A DNA stretch of 64,000 nt from Blumeriella jaapii (GCA_009599575.1 VWND01000064.1:1054001-1118000); one strand, 5' to 3'. Numbered from the stretch's first letter, positions 1-13,525 are shown. Notes: generated from the letters alone by a model not told the origin. Made by a program: numbers and translations.

Positions 1-149
1 TGTACGTACGTCAGCACCCTGGCGCAATCCAGATCCTCAGATAATGGAATGAATGGGCCTATCAACTAACCAGCCAGAGACTAAGGTCGATATTATCTAT
101 CTGTCCCCAACACGCTACATCCCCCGCCCTCCCTTCCCTTTTCCACTTC

Positions 150-2036
150 TCAACGCGCTTTGAACTGCAGATTCAGCGGCGCCAGCCCAATCGTAAAGTA
201 ATCCTCCGTCTCGTTCAGCAGGGCGTGGCCGTCCTCGCCAGGGGCAAAGGCGACGTCGAACCTCGTCACCAGCAGCGCGGCGACGGTGCGCAGCTCCATG
301 AGCGCCAGGTTCTTGCCGATGCAGCCGTAGCGGCCGATAGAAAAGGGCGCGTACGCGTTCTTGTTCAGGATCAGGGCCGGCTGGCTGGACCACCGCTCGG
401 GGATGAAGTCGTGCGGTTGGCGCCAGGCTTTGGGTGCTATTTTGCGGTTTTGGAGTCAGTCGACTTCTCGAACAGTTCGCGGTTTGCGTGTGCGTGTGGA
501 TGGGGGTGGGAGGAGGAGATGCAAACTTACATCTTCCGGCAGTCCACAAGGGCACGGAGACGATCGTGTCGCCCGGGACTCGCGTCTTCCCAATCGTGAT
601 GCCCTCGGGGGGCGTGAGTCTGCTCAAGCCGCTCGGCACTGGAGGGTGCAAGCGCAGCGTCTCGTTGATCACGCCGTTCAGGTAATCCGCGTTCGCCAGG
701 GCCTTGATGTCGAAGGAGCCGTCTTCCGCTACCAGCGGCTTGACTTCCTCGCGCAGCCGAGCGGCGATGATCGGGTCGCGCGCGATGTGGTAAAACATGT
801 GCGTGAGCGTGGCGGCTGTGGTGTCGGAGCCGGCGACGATGATCAGGCGCGCGTCGCCTACGAGCCACATGTGTTCCTTGAAAGGGTCGTTGGTTATGGG
901 GTCTGCTTCGAGGAGCCATGACATGACGTCTTTCTCCTCTGGTTTCCTCTGCGCTCTCGTCAGTCCCGTCTCCGCCCAAATGAAATAGACCCGAGTATCA
1001 CGAAATCGGGATAGAGTCGAGGTACCTCCTTTCTCTTCTTGGCCTGCCCTTCACAGTAAGCGAGCCACTTGAGGTAGCCATCCGATGCGCCTGGGATCTT
1101 CATCATGATCATCATGAGCCATGGCATAGGTGAGAAGATGCCCAGAGGACGCTGACCCTCCTCGAGCAGCTTGATCGCGTCGTGCTTCTCCCCCTTGGTC
1201 AGCATGTCGAACGACTCCCCGAAGGCGAGCTCGCCCATCACGTCGAAGGAGTAGTAGTTGAACCACAGGCTCGAGTTGAGCGCTTTGCCGCCAAAGGCCG
1301 CCAGCTGCTCGACGAGCACGTTGGCGAAGCCCACTACGCGGGACTCGTAGCTGTCGAGAGCTGTTCTCGTTGTCAGCTGCCAGCCCGATACCTCTGACTA
1401 AAACTGAGAGAGCACACTAGAATAAAGGAGTAGGCGAGACGAACCTTTCATGCTGAAGCCTCGGTCCCATACTCGTCGCCGCTTGTCGTGCGTAGCGCGG
1501 TCTCTGCATTGGTGCAGACTCACCAGCGGATCCCCCATATCATACCACGCACTCTTCGTGCATGTCGACCGGGCACCCATGACGGCCTCGACAGCGTCCG
1601 GATCCACGATACTCAGCTCGTTGGGCCCGATGCGCACATAGTCCCCATACGCCGCATGCCACTTATCCAGTCGCTTGTAGTTGTCGCACTTGCCCAGCTG
1701 CAGCACGTGCCAGAACTTCGTGAGTTTGGCGCCTGGGGGACCGGGAAAGGCGTGCAGGCGGTGGAAGAAGGCCCGGTAGACGAGCATGCTGGTCCAGAGG
1801 GACACGAGATATGAGATCGTGAGGGCCGCGGAGGTGAAGGCCGCGGAGGCGAGGCTAAGCTCGCCGAGGCGGACGAGGCCTACGGTGAGGAGGGTTGGGG
1901 CGGCGAAGAGAAGCTGGAACAGGCGGAAGGCGTACATATGATGCTCGCCGCGGATGAAATGGAGATTGTGAGAGAGGACTCCAGCGGCGGCCGCTGCTGC
2001 CAGGGGCAGACGCAGCTCCTGAAGAGAAAGGCCCAT
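150..2036 (-). CDS. Cytochrome P450 monooxygenase, four exons
   Basis: Exons 2036-1445, 1360-1026, 948-531 and 436-150 join in frame to about 543 residues, the normal P450 length. The N-terminus carries several hydrophobic segments (membrane anchor) followed by the proline hinge FPGPPGAKL near residue 97. The I-helix oxygen-binding motif AGSDTT, the K-helix ETLR and the heme loop FSIGRYGCIGKN are all present and in order. The Cys ligand is intact. Tyr stands where many P450s have Arg in FxxGxRxCxG, a variant I associate with the fungal benzoate-4-monooxygenase / tryprostatin-hydroxylase-like group. The expected role is an ER-bound, NADPH-P450-reductase-dependent hydroxylase; the substrate cannot be read from sequence. 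It lies on the same strand as the SDR at 3457-4571, which hints at, but does not prove, a shared oxidative pathway. Introns are 84, 77 and 94 bp with GT-AG ends. Confidence 0.93.
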
Positions 2037-3456
2037 GTTGTTGGCGAAGAGAAACTGAACCCGGGGAGATATGTCTGTGTTTACTTCCCCTGATACTTCT
2101 TCGCTTGGAAAGAGCTATCTTTTGGTATTAGACAAGATCAATAATTCTCAAGATCAAACACAAAATAACAAAGTAGGAAGAAAGACGTAAAGGAGGAAGG
2201 GAAGTAGACATAAAAAACTAGCTCGGGCCTACGTCCAAAATCCACCCATTCCTCTTCAAGGTAGGAGTAACATTTACACGTTTTGTCGTTCGCTGGGCAA
2301 GTCGCGTTTAGGTTCAGAAGGACAGCCGATGCGGGGTAAACTTAGTGCCAGGACGGCGTACAAGTACTCAGTAGACCTCTGGGATATCGCGGGGTCATCT
2401 TAAGAATAGGTAGTCGCAGCCGCAACGCGTTGTTTGGAGTATCCTGTCCTGTCGGTGTCCCAAGATCATCGAGCAAGGAGCTGGCGATGGGAAAGCAGGT
2501 GAGGTGAGCTTAGCACCCACTCACTGCATCGACTTGTCCCACGCCCTTCCACAACATTCGAGATTTGAGATACGTATCCACGCTCTCGATGTCCTTTGAA
2601 CAGCCCTTCTCAGCATTTCCGAGCGCGTGGAGTCCATCGTCAGGTATAGATGCAATGTTTTCCGTTCGCTCGTTCGGCTGTCGAGTCGAAACTGGAAAGG
2701 GGGCCGACCCTGCCGAGGATTCTCGGCTATTTTCGAACTAGAAGTAAACACTAGCACTGGTCAGCCTGCGTTTTCTCCCCACCCCGGGACTGTTTCCGTG
2801 CGAGGATCGGACGCATCAGGTCGGACCGCTTCCAATCCAGAAGCAGTTTAGACTCTTCGTTCGAGCTTTGTTTCTTGTTTTCGCTTAATTTCGGCTAGAA
2901 ATGCAACGTAAACATATATTGAGCGAGTGTCCAGGCATGAAATCGAAAAATGTATTAGCCGCGATCTCTCAAGAACGAGAGTCTGAAATGTTGTTTCGCC
3001 TTCGTGGATTGGATCGATGATCGCGAGCCCTTATTTAGGTAATCTGACGCCGTAAAATGAGAGCGGACATGTGAGGCTGGCATCTCCCTGTCGGCTCCTC
3101 TTGGCTTCTCCCTGGACTCGTTGAATGCTAGTCAATAACACACCTGTGTACTCTACCACTACTTGCGGCGGCGAGGTTTAAATGTCGCTTGCTTCCTCCT
3201 CGCGCTTCTTGCTCGGGCATCTCACCTCAAGTATGTCTTGAAGATGAACCTCCTCTGGCTTTGCATCTGAGAATGCATTAGATGTGTGGATTTTTCAAGT
3301 CTTACATCGAGGCCCAGAAAATCACCAGCGTCGAGTCTGGCCACACCTCCAGCTCCTAATCTGGAAGTGTAAAGAAGTTCCCTTTTCTCGAAAGTGGGAT
3401 GGCCATGGCACTCACGGCCCTTTCAAAAATTTCGAAAATAAGTTGTCTATTGTTTA
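2037..3456. other. Intergenic, P450 upstream region
   Basis: About 1.4 kb between the P450 start and the end of the SDR. I see no ORF with recognisable protein character, no RNA gene and no obvious repeat. It should hold the P450 promoter and the SDR 3' end. Confidence 0.6.
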
Positions 3457-4571
<1,115 letters not shown>

Positions 4572-4981
4572 ACTGTGACGCTTTCGGGCTCGTAATCACG
4601 TCTCGTGGCTGGCACGGAAAAGCATCAACACGGAAAGATGCACGCGGCGGGGATGTGGTTTCTGAATAGCAGAGTGGCTTGGAGAACACAGCAAGTAGAC
4701 TAAGGATGCGCCCCGACACCGGTTGACTTTTCTAGGGGAGGGGTCTCATTAGGGGTCGCTCTTACTCGGCCCAGCTCCCGGGGTGAATGGAAGGCTTGGG
4801 TCGTGAGTTGATATATGACAGCATGTTCTGATCACAAGGCCGGGGCCGAGTTCCACGGCAGACACCGAGAAAGCAAAATAAGCGGCTTCTGGGTCCAACG
4901 AAACCAACAGTTCCGGTTGGCGAGGGAACACTGGAGTGGCATTTATTTTTCATTCGTGGGGGCTACCGGGGCGTGAGACCC
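4572..4981. other. Intergenic between SDR start and DHR1 stop
   Basis: About 410 bp. Probable SDR promoter plus DHR1 3' UTR. No coding signal or repeat seen. Confidence 0.6.
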
Positions 4982-7900
4982 TCATTCGACGACCCATCCT
5001 CGCCCGGCGATCTTCTTCTGTGTGACCTTGCGCGCAGGCAGAGGCCACCCAATGCTACCAGTCCCTTCAGCCCGCAGGTACGGGATCACCCAGCACTCGC
5101 GCTCGTTGGCGTCCCCTCCCTGGCCGTTCTTCATCTTGGGCATCACGTCCTTGATAGGCTTGCCGTAATGCAGCAGCGGTGTCCCCTTCGCCAGCGCAGC
5201 GAGTTGTCCGCCTGTGATGTCCGTCAGGGCGTGCATCCGCGTCTTGGGAATCTTATCTGGAGTCGCAGCAGAGATTGCGGCTCGTTGGAGGTGGGAGTAG
5301 ACTATGTATTCAGGGCATTCCTGCGGACTGACGTGCGCCAGTGGAGAGGAGGGGTGGATGTAGACGGCTTTCTCATCGTCGCTTCGATTGACGTGAGATG
5401 GGAACAATGTGACATACGGCACATCAATGGCCCGTGAGGGCTTACGCAGTAGTTCGGGGGGATTGGGCGACATGTCAGCTCGCATTGCGATGTGGTCGAT
5501 GAATCCGGCAGCAACCATTTGTTTCAGTGCTTTGATCTGCTTCGCGGTTGGCGGGGGAAGTTTTTCTTGGAACTTAAGCCCAGCAAAAGCGGTGATGTTG
5601 TCTCGCAGCAGTGCAGTGATTTGCTTTTGAAGCTGTCCGATCTCCTTCAGAACCTTGTAGCGGACGAAATGTGTTCTGCACCAAGCTTCCGTTGGCTCGT
5701 GTGCGAACTCTCCAACCACCTGAAGAAGCTTGATCGCATCAGATTTGTCATCTAAGAAGCAGAAGTCCTTCTGCACCTTGTTAAACTGACGTCGGATGTT
5801 GTTGCGTTCGTCTTCTTCGAGTCGGTCCGCAGCTGTAAAGTACGACTCTTCGTCTCTCACCGCTGCAGCCGGCACAACCTGATTCTCCGGAATGAAAAAA
5901 TCGGGCGCAGAAAGGCCAGCAACGAGTGCAATGGTGTATGGCAGGCAGTCGTGCAAATGCCCGACAAGTAATATCCGAGCGAATCTTGGCGCAACGGGAA
6001 AGATCGTCATTGTCGACCCAGTCGGTGTAATCTGTCCTGTGGGTGATATCGCTGATAGGTAGGCCAAAAGCTTCTCGGAACGAGCGAGACTTTGCCGATC
6101 GGGTGGTGTTGGGAATGGGAAGTTGACCACATGCTGAAGGTTCATGGCTTTCAGCTGTAGCACGATGCCCTCAATTGGCGATCTTAAGATCTCAGGCTCT
6201 GCAAATTCGGCGAAATCTCGCTCGTAAACAGCCGAAGAATACAGTCGATAGCAGTGACCCGGCCCAGTACGTCCAGCACGACCGGCACGCTGGCTCGCAC
6301 TGGCTTTGCTGATCCATCCTATCTCGTAAGTCTGCACACCAGTTGTTCGATCGAATTTCTTCTCCTTTGATCGTCCGGAATCGAATACAAAACGGATGCC
6401 CGGGATTGTCAAACTTGTTTCTGCGACATTTGTGGCCAAAATCACGAGTCGAGAACCATCTGGCGGTGGCTTGAAAACCTTCATTTGCTCTTTGGTCGGC
6501 AATAACGAATACAAGGGGAGAACATGCATCTTGGCCGGGCCGGTGTCGGCTTCTTCATCGATGTTGAACTCTTCGTCATCAAGATGAACGTCGACATGGT
6601 CGTCGTCTTCCTCGTCTTCCTCAAAATCGTCATTGTTGTCCTCTATCGTGTCACCAAAGTCAACGTCTTCTGCTTCGAGTGGTGCATCTCTTCCAGATAT
6701 CCTCACTTGAGGTTCAGTTGCCGTGTGACCAATCTTGAATGCCTCTCTTAGCATTTTGCTCAAACGGGTAATCTCGTTAAGGCCAGTTAAGAAAACAAGA
6801 AATCCTCCGGGTGGGAGTTTCTTGTGCCCTCGGCTAATCTTCCGGAATGCATCTTCAACGTAATCGTGGTGTGTCTTTCGCGCGAAGTGATTCACAACTG
6901 GGTATTGTCTCCCTTCGGCCTGGATCACTGGAGGCGGTGTTGAAAACAAGGTCGAATTCTCGGTGAAGTCAGTCACCCGCAACGTAGCAGACATGATGAC
7001 GAGCTTCAACGGCTTGACTGAAGCGTCCTCTTTCGCCATCTCCTCACGTAGCCTAACGACTCGACTAAGCATCCCAATCAGGATATCAGTATTAACTGTT
7101 CTCTCGTGAGCCTCATCGATGATTACTGCTGAGTATTTTCGTAGAGCAATGTCCTGTGCAACCTCTCGGAGCAAAACACCATCAGTCATGAACTTGATGG
7201 CAGTATCTGCGCTGGTAGTGCCTTCGAATCGAATTTGGTAAGCAACGCGGTTTCCATGATCTCCCATCTCCTCCCCAACACGTTTCGCCATACTGACAGC
7301 TGCGACTCGGCGAGGCTGGGTGACACCTATCATTCCTGGCGTCGGCGATTCTTTTGATCCATATCCGGCTTCGTACAGAAATTGAGGTACTTGCGTTGTC
7401 TTCCCAGATCCAGTAGCGCCGTAGACGACTACCAAATTGTTGTTGTGAATTGCTTCCATGATCTTTTGCTCTTCGGCAACAACCGGAAGCTTCAGCCGTA
7501 CATCCTGGATCGCCTCAGTCCTATTCAAAGTGATATGATAGGCCTTTCGGCTGTCATTCGTAGTCGTCCGTAACTCCAATGGCAATGGATCTTGCTCCGG
7601 AGCTCGAGGCTTAAAGTCGGCAACTCTCGGTATCTCCAATACATTGGCGATATTGGGGGTGGGCTGAAATCCAAGGGCCTCGTTCACTTGTTGCGTTGCC
7701 CAAGCCTTGAACGCCGAAGAGCGTGGTCTCGGCGATGCTCCCTCTTCTTCGTCATCAGACGAAGAATCATCTGGTTCCTCGCTGCCACTGCCGCTTGATT
7801 TTGAAATCAAGCCTGACGATGAGTCTTCACTGCCGGTGTCTTCGTCCGAAGCATCTGATATATCGTCGTACCCGTTGATCGAAGGTTCACTCTCCGTATC

Positions 7901-8619
7901 CATCTCAGACGCAGAGCTGAATCCTTTCCACTCGGGCTCTGCAGGTGCTTCATGCTTGAACGACAGTTTCGACTTGACCCCCCCCCTCCGCTTCCGCTTT
8001 TTCAACACAGGCCTTCCCTCCTCGTCCACCTCCAAGGGCCTCTTCAGGCCTCCACCCAAAGTAACAACTGGTTGCTTCGGTTTGATTGGGATCGTAATCG
8101 GCTTTTTGAACAGCCACCGCTTCCAGTCTCCTCAATTGCTTCCTTGTCCGAATTGCTTTCGCCCTCGAGATCACGCGCATCCCGTTCTGTCCTCTTCTCA
8201 AACAGAAGCTCCTCATTGTCCCCATCAATATCAATCCCGGCCTGGTTCTCCTTGAGCGCTCTCTCGAGCCTCTGTCTCTTCGTCTCCCGGCCCTGTCCCA
8301 GCCTGCTACTGGATAGGTAGAGACTCGTGTCGGTTTGCGCCTTTGCCAGTCGCGCAATCAATTCCCGATTCTCATCCTTCTTCAGCTTTGCCTCCACATA
8401 TTTGTCCAGTCTTTTCGCCTTCTTGCTACTGATCTTTGGGCCCTGTTGCGTTATTGCCTCCTTCATGCGACGCTTCTTCTCTTCTCGCTCGGTCTGCGAG
8501 GCGGGGACGATTTCCACCGCATTGGAATCGAGATTCTGCTGCTGGGAAGCAGTCTTGTTTTCTTGTCTCTCGCGCTCCTTGACCTTGTGCTTTCGCTGCC
8601 GGGGGACAAATTTGCCCAT
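4982..8619 (-). CDS. ECM16: DEAH-box RNA helicase DHR1/ECM16 (DHX37 family), frame break near 8103
   Basis: About 1,200 residues. The N-terminus starts at the ATG at 8619 (MGKFVPRQRKHK), a basic region typical of the U3 snoRNP helicase Dhr1, then a lysine-rich and acidic linker. The helicase core has the P-loop GATGSGKTTQVPQ, the DEAH box (IIDEAHERT), the SAT motif (IMSATL) and QRAGRAGRTGPG, followed by HA2/OB-type C-terminal sequence; stop at 4982. In yeast Dhr1 releases U3 snoRNA during 18S rRNA maturation in the nucleolus. The N-terminal frame (8619 to about 8110) and the main frame (about 8100 to 4982) are offset by one missing base. Adding one base in the T5 run at 8103-8107 joins them into KKPITIPIKPKQPVV. 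The alternative is a 50-bp intron 8117-8068 with a poor GTGGCT donor. The gene diverges from PAC3 across 183 bp. Confidence 0.93.
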
Positions 8620-8802
8620 CTTTGCATGTAAATCAAAGCATTTTTCGATATCCAAAGGCAAGCAGTGTTGACCGCTTAAGAATTTATTTTTCATTCTGCC
8701 GTGCTGCCACAAAGCGGTGTACATACCAGCCTGCATCCTTGCCGCGGGTATGTCAACTCGTTCCACCTCAGTGCTTCGACAACGTTCAGCAACACCAACG
8801 AA
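8620..8802. promoter_or_regulatory. Compact divergent promoter DHR1 / PAC3
   Basis: Only 183 bp separate the two start codons, which face away from each other, so both promoters and both 5' UTRs must share this stretch. One partner acts in ribosome assembly and the other in proteasome assembly; co-regulation is a plausible inference only. Confidence 0.5.
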
Positions 8803-9341
8803 ATGTCTGTTCCGAAAATGTCTCAAGCTCTGCAAAATGTGACTATTGGGGGAGGAGTGGAAGCGGCTCTCTTTCCTGCGAAGTCAAAGCATGTTGCTGG
8901 ACTTGTGGATGGTTCGGAAACAGACGTCTCCTCTGTCTACTTCTCCGACAAGATTTTGATCACAATTTCCCAAGAAGGGCTATTATCACAATGGGTACGT
9001 GGTTCTCTACTATACCTGGTAATAACCGTCCTGGCTAAATCATTCTTTAGGTTCAAGTACCTCTCTCCTCGGCATCTCCAACCTCAATCGACACTGCGTT
9101 GCCAGCAGAAGGTGGCGATGTGCTTCCACTTGGGCATTTGACTCCTAGAACTCTTGTAGGGGCCGGCGGAGAGCAACGAGAAACGATGGGCCATCTCTAC
9201 GCTTCTCAGATTGCAAGTCTCATTTCTGCAAGGAATCCGGAAGATACGAGGACCGTGGTCGTGGGGTTCGGATTGCCAAAAATCGTTCTCGAAAGGGAGG
9301 CCTTTTTCGATCTGCTAGAGCTTGTGCAACAGGTCATCTGA
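8803..9341 (+). CDS. Proteasome assembly chaperone 3 (PAC3/Poc3-like)
   Basis: Two exons, 8803-8994 and 9051-9341 (intron 56 bp, GTACGT donor, phase 0), give 160 residues. The first half contains a TDVSSVYFSDKILITISQ stretch followed by a VQVPLSS strand. This matches the beta-strand core of the PAC3 family, where human PAC3 has a comparable TQVVCTAF...ILVVVTQ segment. The second half has a helix ending in FFDLLELVQQV. In known systems PAC3 pairs with PAC4 to guide alpha-ring assembly of the 20S proteasome in the cytosol. The start was taken at the ATG at 8803 because the frame has no nearby upstream ATG with family resemblance. Family resemblance is from memory. Confidence 0.8.
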
Positions 9342-9744
9342 GGCTCTGAGCAATGCGGCATATTCGAAATCTAGGTGTGTGCTTGTTGTAGCTTCAAGAC
9401 GAGCACCTCTGAACCGGAATTGTCCACGGGCCGGAGGACAGAGTGATTACTTTCTACGAAATTCTGTTAATACAGCACCCGAGACTCAGCTTCGGGGTTC
9501 CCTCGCGAGACAACGAGGCTGCCACGATCGCAGCACTAGGGGCTTAATTTGATTTCCCATGGTTCTTTAACTGGTTCTCCTCAAATTTGAATCTTAGCTG
9601 ACACACCAGTTTTCCACAAGATTTGGGCTCCTGTTGGGTGGATTTCCCTCTGAAGTACCCGAGCGTACCACGTCTTCAACGCAGTTGAAAAAGGCTTTTC
9701 CTTTCGTAAGTGTGATCCTTTGTGTGATCCCTTGTTGACTTTTT
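9342..9744. other. Intergenic 3' of PAC3
   Basis: About 400 bp between the PAC3 stop and the far end of the oxygenase relic. Nothing recognisable seen. Confidence 0.5.
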
Positions 9745-10697
9745 ATAACAGTCTACCGAAAAGAACGGCATGGATACTGCTCCACTGTTGATCGATCATA
9801 TACCCTAAGAATTGTGCTCTTGTAGATGTCATTACGAAGTCGCATCATGAAGTCTATGATATTCACAACGAGGGTACCCTCAATCGGGAGTCGCCTTGAA
9901 TCCACTGCCCGCGACGATTCAGGACTTCAAGACCGCCCGTCTTATCCCGAGAGTGAAAAGTTTCAAGTCGGCATGGCATGACTGCCAATGTCAACAGAAT
10001 TGTTCTCCGTCTCTTCCTTGATAGTAGTGGGGTAATAGTTGAACACGCCATGCTCAGACAGGTTGTCCGGCTGTTGAACTGGTCTTCATCGAAATTAGAC
10101 TCACAGCAAAGACTCTCACGAGCTGTCTGGCCAGTGTCAAGCAAGACGCACAGTAACGGAGCACCTCATCCTTAAAGCCTGGCGGATGAAATTTTTCAGA
10201 CAAACTCCTCGCCCCGAATCCACGGCTTCACCTCCTCCGGGGTTGCATCTAGATCCTTTGCCTCGGGATCATACCGCGGAGCACATCTCTAGCTGAACTG
10301 TTCTTCGTATTGAGTCATGCGGGTCAAACTTTCTCGCTTCTTCAAATTTGCAGATTCCTTCATGGCAACGCTTTACCGATGGCTGATGTTGTGCTTCTCG
10401 GGGTGGTGTAGCCGTTGAAGTCCTGTGATTTTTCTTCACTGATTCTCAGCTTCTCTTCGGAAGACTGTCTGAAGAAACTGTCGCGAGTCAGTACAAGGCT
10501 CGCATCTTGGTAGGAAGCTACCCACCACGCCAGTAGCTGCTTTTCCACGTCAACGATTGTCTTGTCTTCAACCCCATGGTTTTGTTACATAGAAATACCC
10601 GATCTTGACAGCTGCGGCTCGAAATCAGTATCGACAGCTTCTTCCGCTCACCGGCCCGAAAGTAGCGGCGCCACAATAATGATCGCTGATGAATCTC
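9745..10697 (-). pseudogene. Decayed 2-oxoglutarate-Fe(II) oxygenase (isopenicillin-N-synthase-like)
   Basis: Reading the minus strand in shifting frames, the landmarks of a fungal 2OG-Fe(II) dioxygenase appear in order. They are an N-terminal hydrophobic APLLSG near 10680, GYFYVT near 10595, VEDKTIVDVEKQLL, EEKLRISEEKSQDFNGY near 10400-10460, KPWIRGEEFV near 10210, GGLEVLNRRGQWI near 9900 and TLVVNIIDFMMRLRNDIYKST near 9830. Several in-frame stops and frame changes interrupt them. Key residues are altered: the expected H-x-D iron ligand region is unreadable, and GDF is IDF. No open frame exceeds about 90 codons. It is therefore a dead relic rather than a multi-intron gene, although a few gaps could once have been introns. 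In living homologues the family hydroxylates or desaturates small molecules. Confidence 0.75.
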
Positions 10698-11551
10698 CTC
10701 CGCTGTACAAGTCCCGCGTAGGAGTATTCAGCACATCGCGAAGGACAGATCCCCGTAAGCAATGCACAGCTCCAGCTTCGAGCTCGACGATGGCATCGTG
10801 GCTGCTGTCGACCTGTTGGCGGCGTTCAGCTTACTATCACGCACAGAAAGCCAATCCTAGACAAGAGGATATCTCACCAGCGTGATGGATGCATTTACAA
10901 CCTCGTCGTGGTCCAAAGGAGGCTATGCCTTCTTCTACATATTGATGTTCGGCTCCACGACGGCGTGTACAATATCACACAGATGATTTACAGAAAGGAA
11001 CGTTCTTGTCATCCAACGCTCCTCGACGCTTCATGTGTGACAGGTTGCGTGCTGATCAGTCCTCACCTCCTCCCACTTTTCGAGGAACTACTGTGATGGA
11101 GCGGATGCACTTGCATTACGTGATGGAATTTTTTTTTTGACATCTATTATCAACAGAAAGTCCACGCCATTGCCACAAGGCGGTTGACTTGTGTTGACTT
11201 AGTAGTTATGAATCCGCTCGATGGGAAGTATGTATTAATAACATGCTCACCATGAAAGTACGAAGATTGCCACTGGGAACACAGCGACATGCTAGCATTT
11301 CAAAATTCCTGGATTCTTCCAAGTCCGCACGAGTTCTGGCAAGACATTGTTAATCTTTCTCGTTTCCAATCTATCTTGGTGGCCTTTTCTCCGCCCAACA
11401 ACCATCTTAATTCTACTCATTCAATCTCAACGTCAATTTCCTCTCTCGGTGTGTCCCTTGCTGAAGTCATTCAAGCGACCACCCTACTCTATTTACTTCC
11501 GCTGGTCGTTAGACAGCCCGGCAAGCCTTATCAATGCACCAAGGCAATCTC
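10698..11551. other. Intergenic
   Basis: About 850 bp between the oxygenase relic and the SAT4-like gene, including a T10 run near 11130. No supported gene. Small ORFs here show no family resemblance. Confidence 0.5.
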
Positions 11552-13525
11552 TCAACCAGAATCATCTCCACTCTTGTACATCTTCGAAACCAGACCCCTC
11601 TGCCCTTGTGGAGGCATTTTCCCATCACTTCCACAAGAAACCTCTGTTCGGATGCGCGCGGTGTGGCGACCAGCACTGGAACTGGCAAAGAAACCCTCCC
11701 GGCGCTCGTCAACAGGAGTTGGAGTCAATTCCCCCGTTACCGAGCGCTGCACAAGCACGATCTTGGTCTCAATCTCGAGTTGCTCGAGACTACGACGAAG
11801 TCGGTTACTGAATCGGCGGATCTGGGGCAACGAGTGGTTAGATGGCGACTCTAGAAAAGCGCGGATAGAACTGTGTGAGGAGTGAAATTTTGATGGAGGA
11901 CATTACCGATTTGCGGATGGCGAGTCTGGCTTTGTTCTCTCTCATTGGCGTCACCTCGGTTTCCTGCTCGCCCTCGGACTCTTGAGATACTCTAGATTCT
12001 CTCGAAGCCCTAGAAGCAGCAGATGAAATGGATTGTCGCCTTGAGCCTGTTCTGCTTACTCCAGATGAGTGCCCTACATTTGCCGCCTCGGTAGGATGTC
12101 TAGTATTCGGTGTCCCTGTGGGTGCTAAGATATTTAGACTGTATTCCGGGACACATGAATCTTTCTTGAAACTTCCTTTTCGAATGTGACCCCATCCGTG
12201 ACGCCAGAGATCGTTTATGACTAATGCGTTAACAACGATGGTCTTTACCGTCGTCAGTGTACATTATGTGTCGACTAGGACATGGCGCGCTTACTGCGAT
12301 GAAGCAGTGAACCTATCCAGAAATTAGCACGAGATTTCCAAAAAGATGAGTGGACTTTACCTGAGCCCCGACATACATGTTCACCGACGACAGATTATCT
12401 AGAACCACGACAATGCCAAGAGTTGATATCATTATCAGCTGCGAAGATTTCAGCAGCTATCCATGAGTCAAGGCGTATAGTGGGAAGTGGTACAGAAAGG
12501 CCACCAAGGTATGTAGCCAAGAGTTGCGAATGATGACTTGACAAGAGTCAGCGGTAATTTTTAAAGAGCCAAGACTGTCCTCTCTTACATGCGAGACAAT
12601 TTCGTTCGTAGGATGAGCGGAACAGGAATCGCCATGAGGAAGATATTCGTCAAAGCATCTGCCTACCACACTCATTAGTTCCCAGGATACGAACAGCAGC
12701 GATCTGGCTTCGTACCGCATCCAAAAGAACAGTTTCATCTACCTACCAAAGATTAGATCTATCAATACCAAATGAAGACACACTGCTTTCTATGCGCATC
12801 GTCAGCAACCATACATAGCCTCCTGATTAGTTTGACACTCACCGCACAATCCGGCGCACTTGGAAGCACGCGCCAATAATCCGAGACCGGTCGACATCCG
12901 ATGAAGAACGCAAGCATACAAGTTATCCAAGTAACGCCTAGTATGCTAGAAAGTATCTTGACGCTCAGCATCTCGTTCGTCCCGATCGCCAACCGCGTGT
13001 AGTGAATCAGCTAGGCAGCATCAGCATCTCTCTCGCAATCATGTGGTACACAGCTGCCCACTCACGATGCAGGCCTTCAAGCACCAGAGGTACGACACGA
13101 ACATGACCCGCTGGACGATCATCAATTTCGACCCGAGCTCGACTGTCCCGAATAGCAATATCAGCACCCGACCCTTTTCCAGCTCGAGATCCGCCAGAGA
13201 AAGGCAAGCATACATACTTCTAGCCACCGCATCGTCTTTCAGGTCCTCGGGCTTCGTTTGCGCAACGTTGATGCCGTTCCATGCCTGCCTTCTCATCAAT
13301 GCCAGATTGCAAAACCTCCCTGTCTCTCGCAAGCTTGTAGGTACGCACCACGATAGGATAGGTCGCAGTCAGCGTGATGTAGAACGCGACTGCGCCCAGC
13401 ATGATCCAGTCATCGTACGACAGCTTCTCGTGCTTGAGGCGTCGCAGAAAGATTCGGAATACGATGATTAGGAAGGAGAGCGCGGTAAGGATGATGGCGC
13501 TGTTGGACGTCGCTGCTGGGTCCAT
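11552..13525 (-). CDS. SAT4/rhodopsin-domain (Pth11-like) seven-helix membrane protein, eleven exons
   Basis: Exons 13525-13349, 13284-13218, 13142-13066, 13010-12843, 12789-12747, 12658-12589, 12536-12494, 12438-12361, 12312-12295, 12242-11907 and 11821-11552 join in phase to 448 residues. Helix 1 is SAIILTALSFLIIVFRIFL, followed by the family's LSYDDWIML, a GINVA...L loop, GSKL...FVSYLW, the large-helix GCRPVSDYW and DALTNIFLMAIPVPL. A Ser/Glu-rich cytoplasmic tail of about 180 residues follows. The family (Pfam Rhodopsin/SAT4 type) is abundant in Pezizomycotina; some members are Pth11-like surface sensors, and the ligand is unknown. Exons 5-9 are tiny (18-78 nt) and rest on splice motifs and phase, so internal borders there are less certain. 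The tail exon uses a canonical CTAAC branch point. Confidence 0.78.

Noticed and set aside
8068..8117. 50-bp intron to explain the DHR1 frame change
   Set aside because: The length fits but the donor GTGGCT is poor and the removed segment reads as a good Lys/Pro-rich linker; a missing base is simpler. Kept as an alternative in the entry.
11289..11885. 198-codon plus-strand ATG frame
   Set aside because: It runs antisense to the tail exon of the SAT4-like gene and shows no protein-family features.
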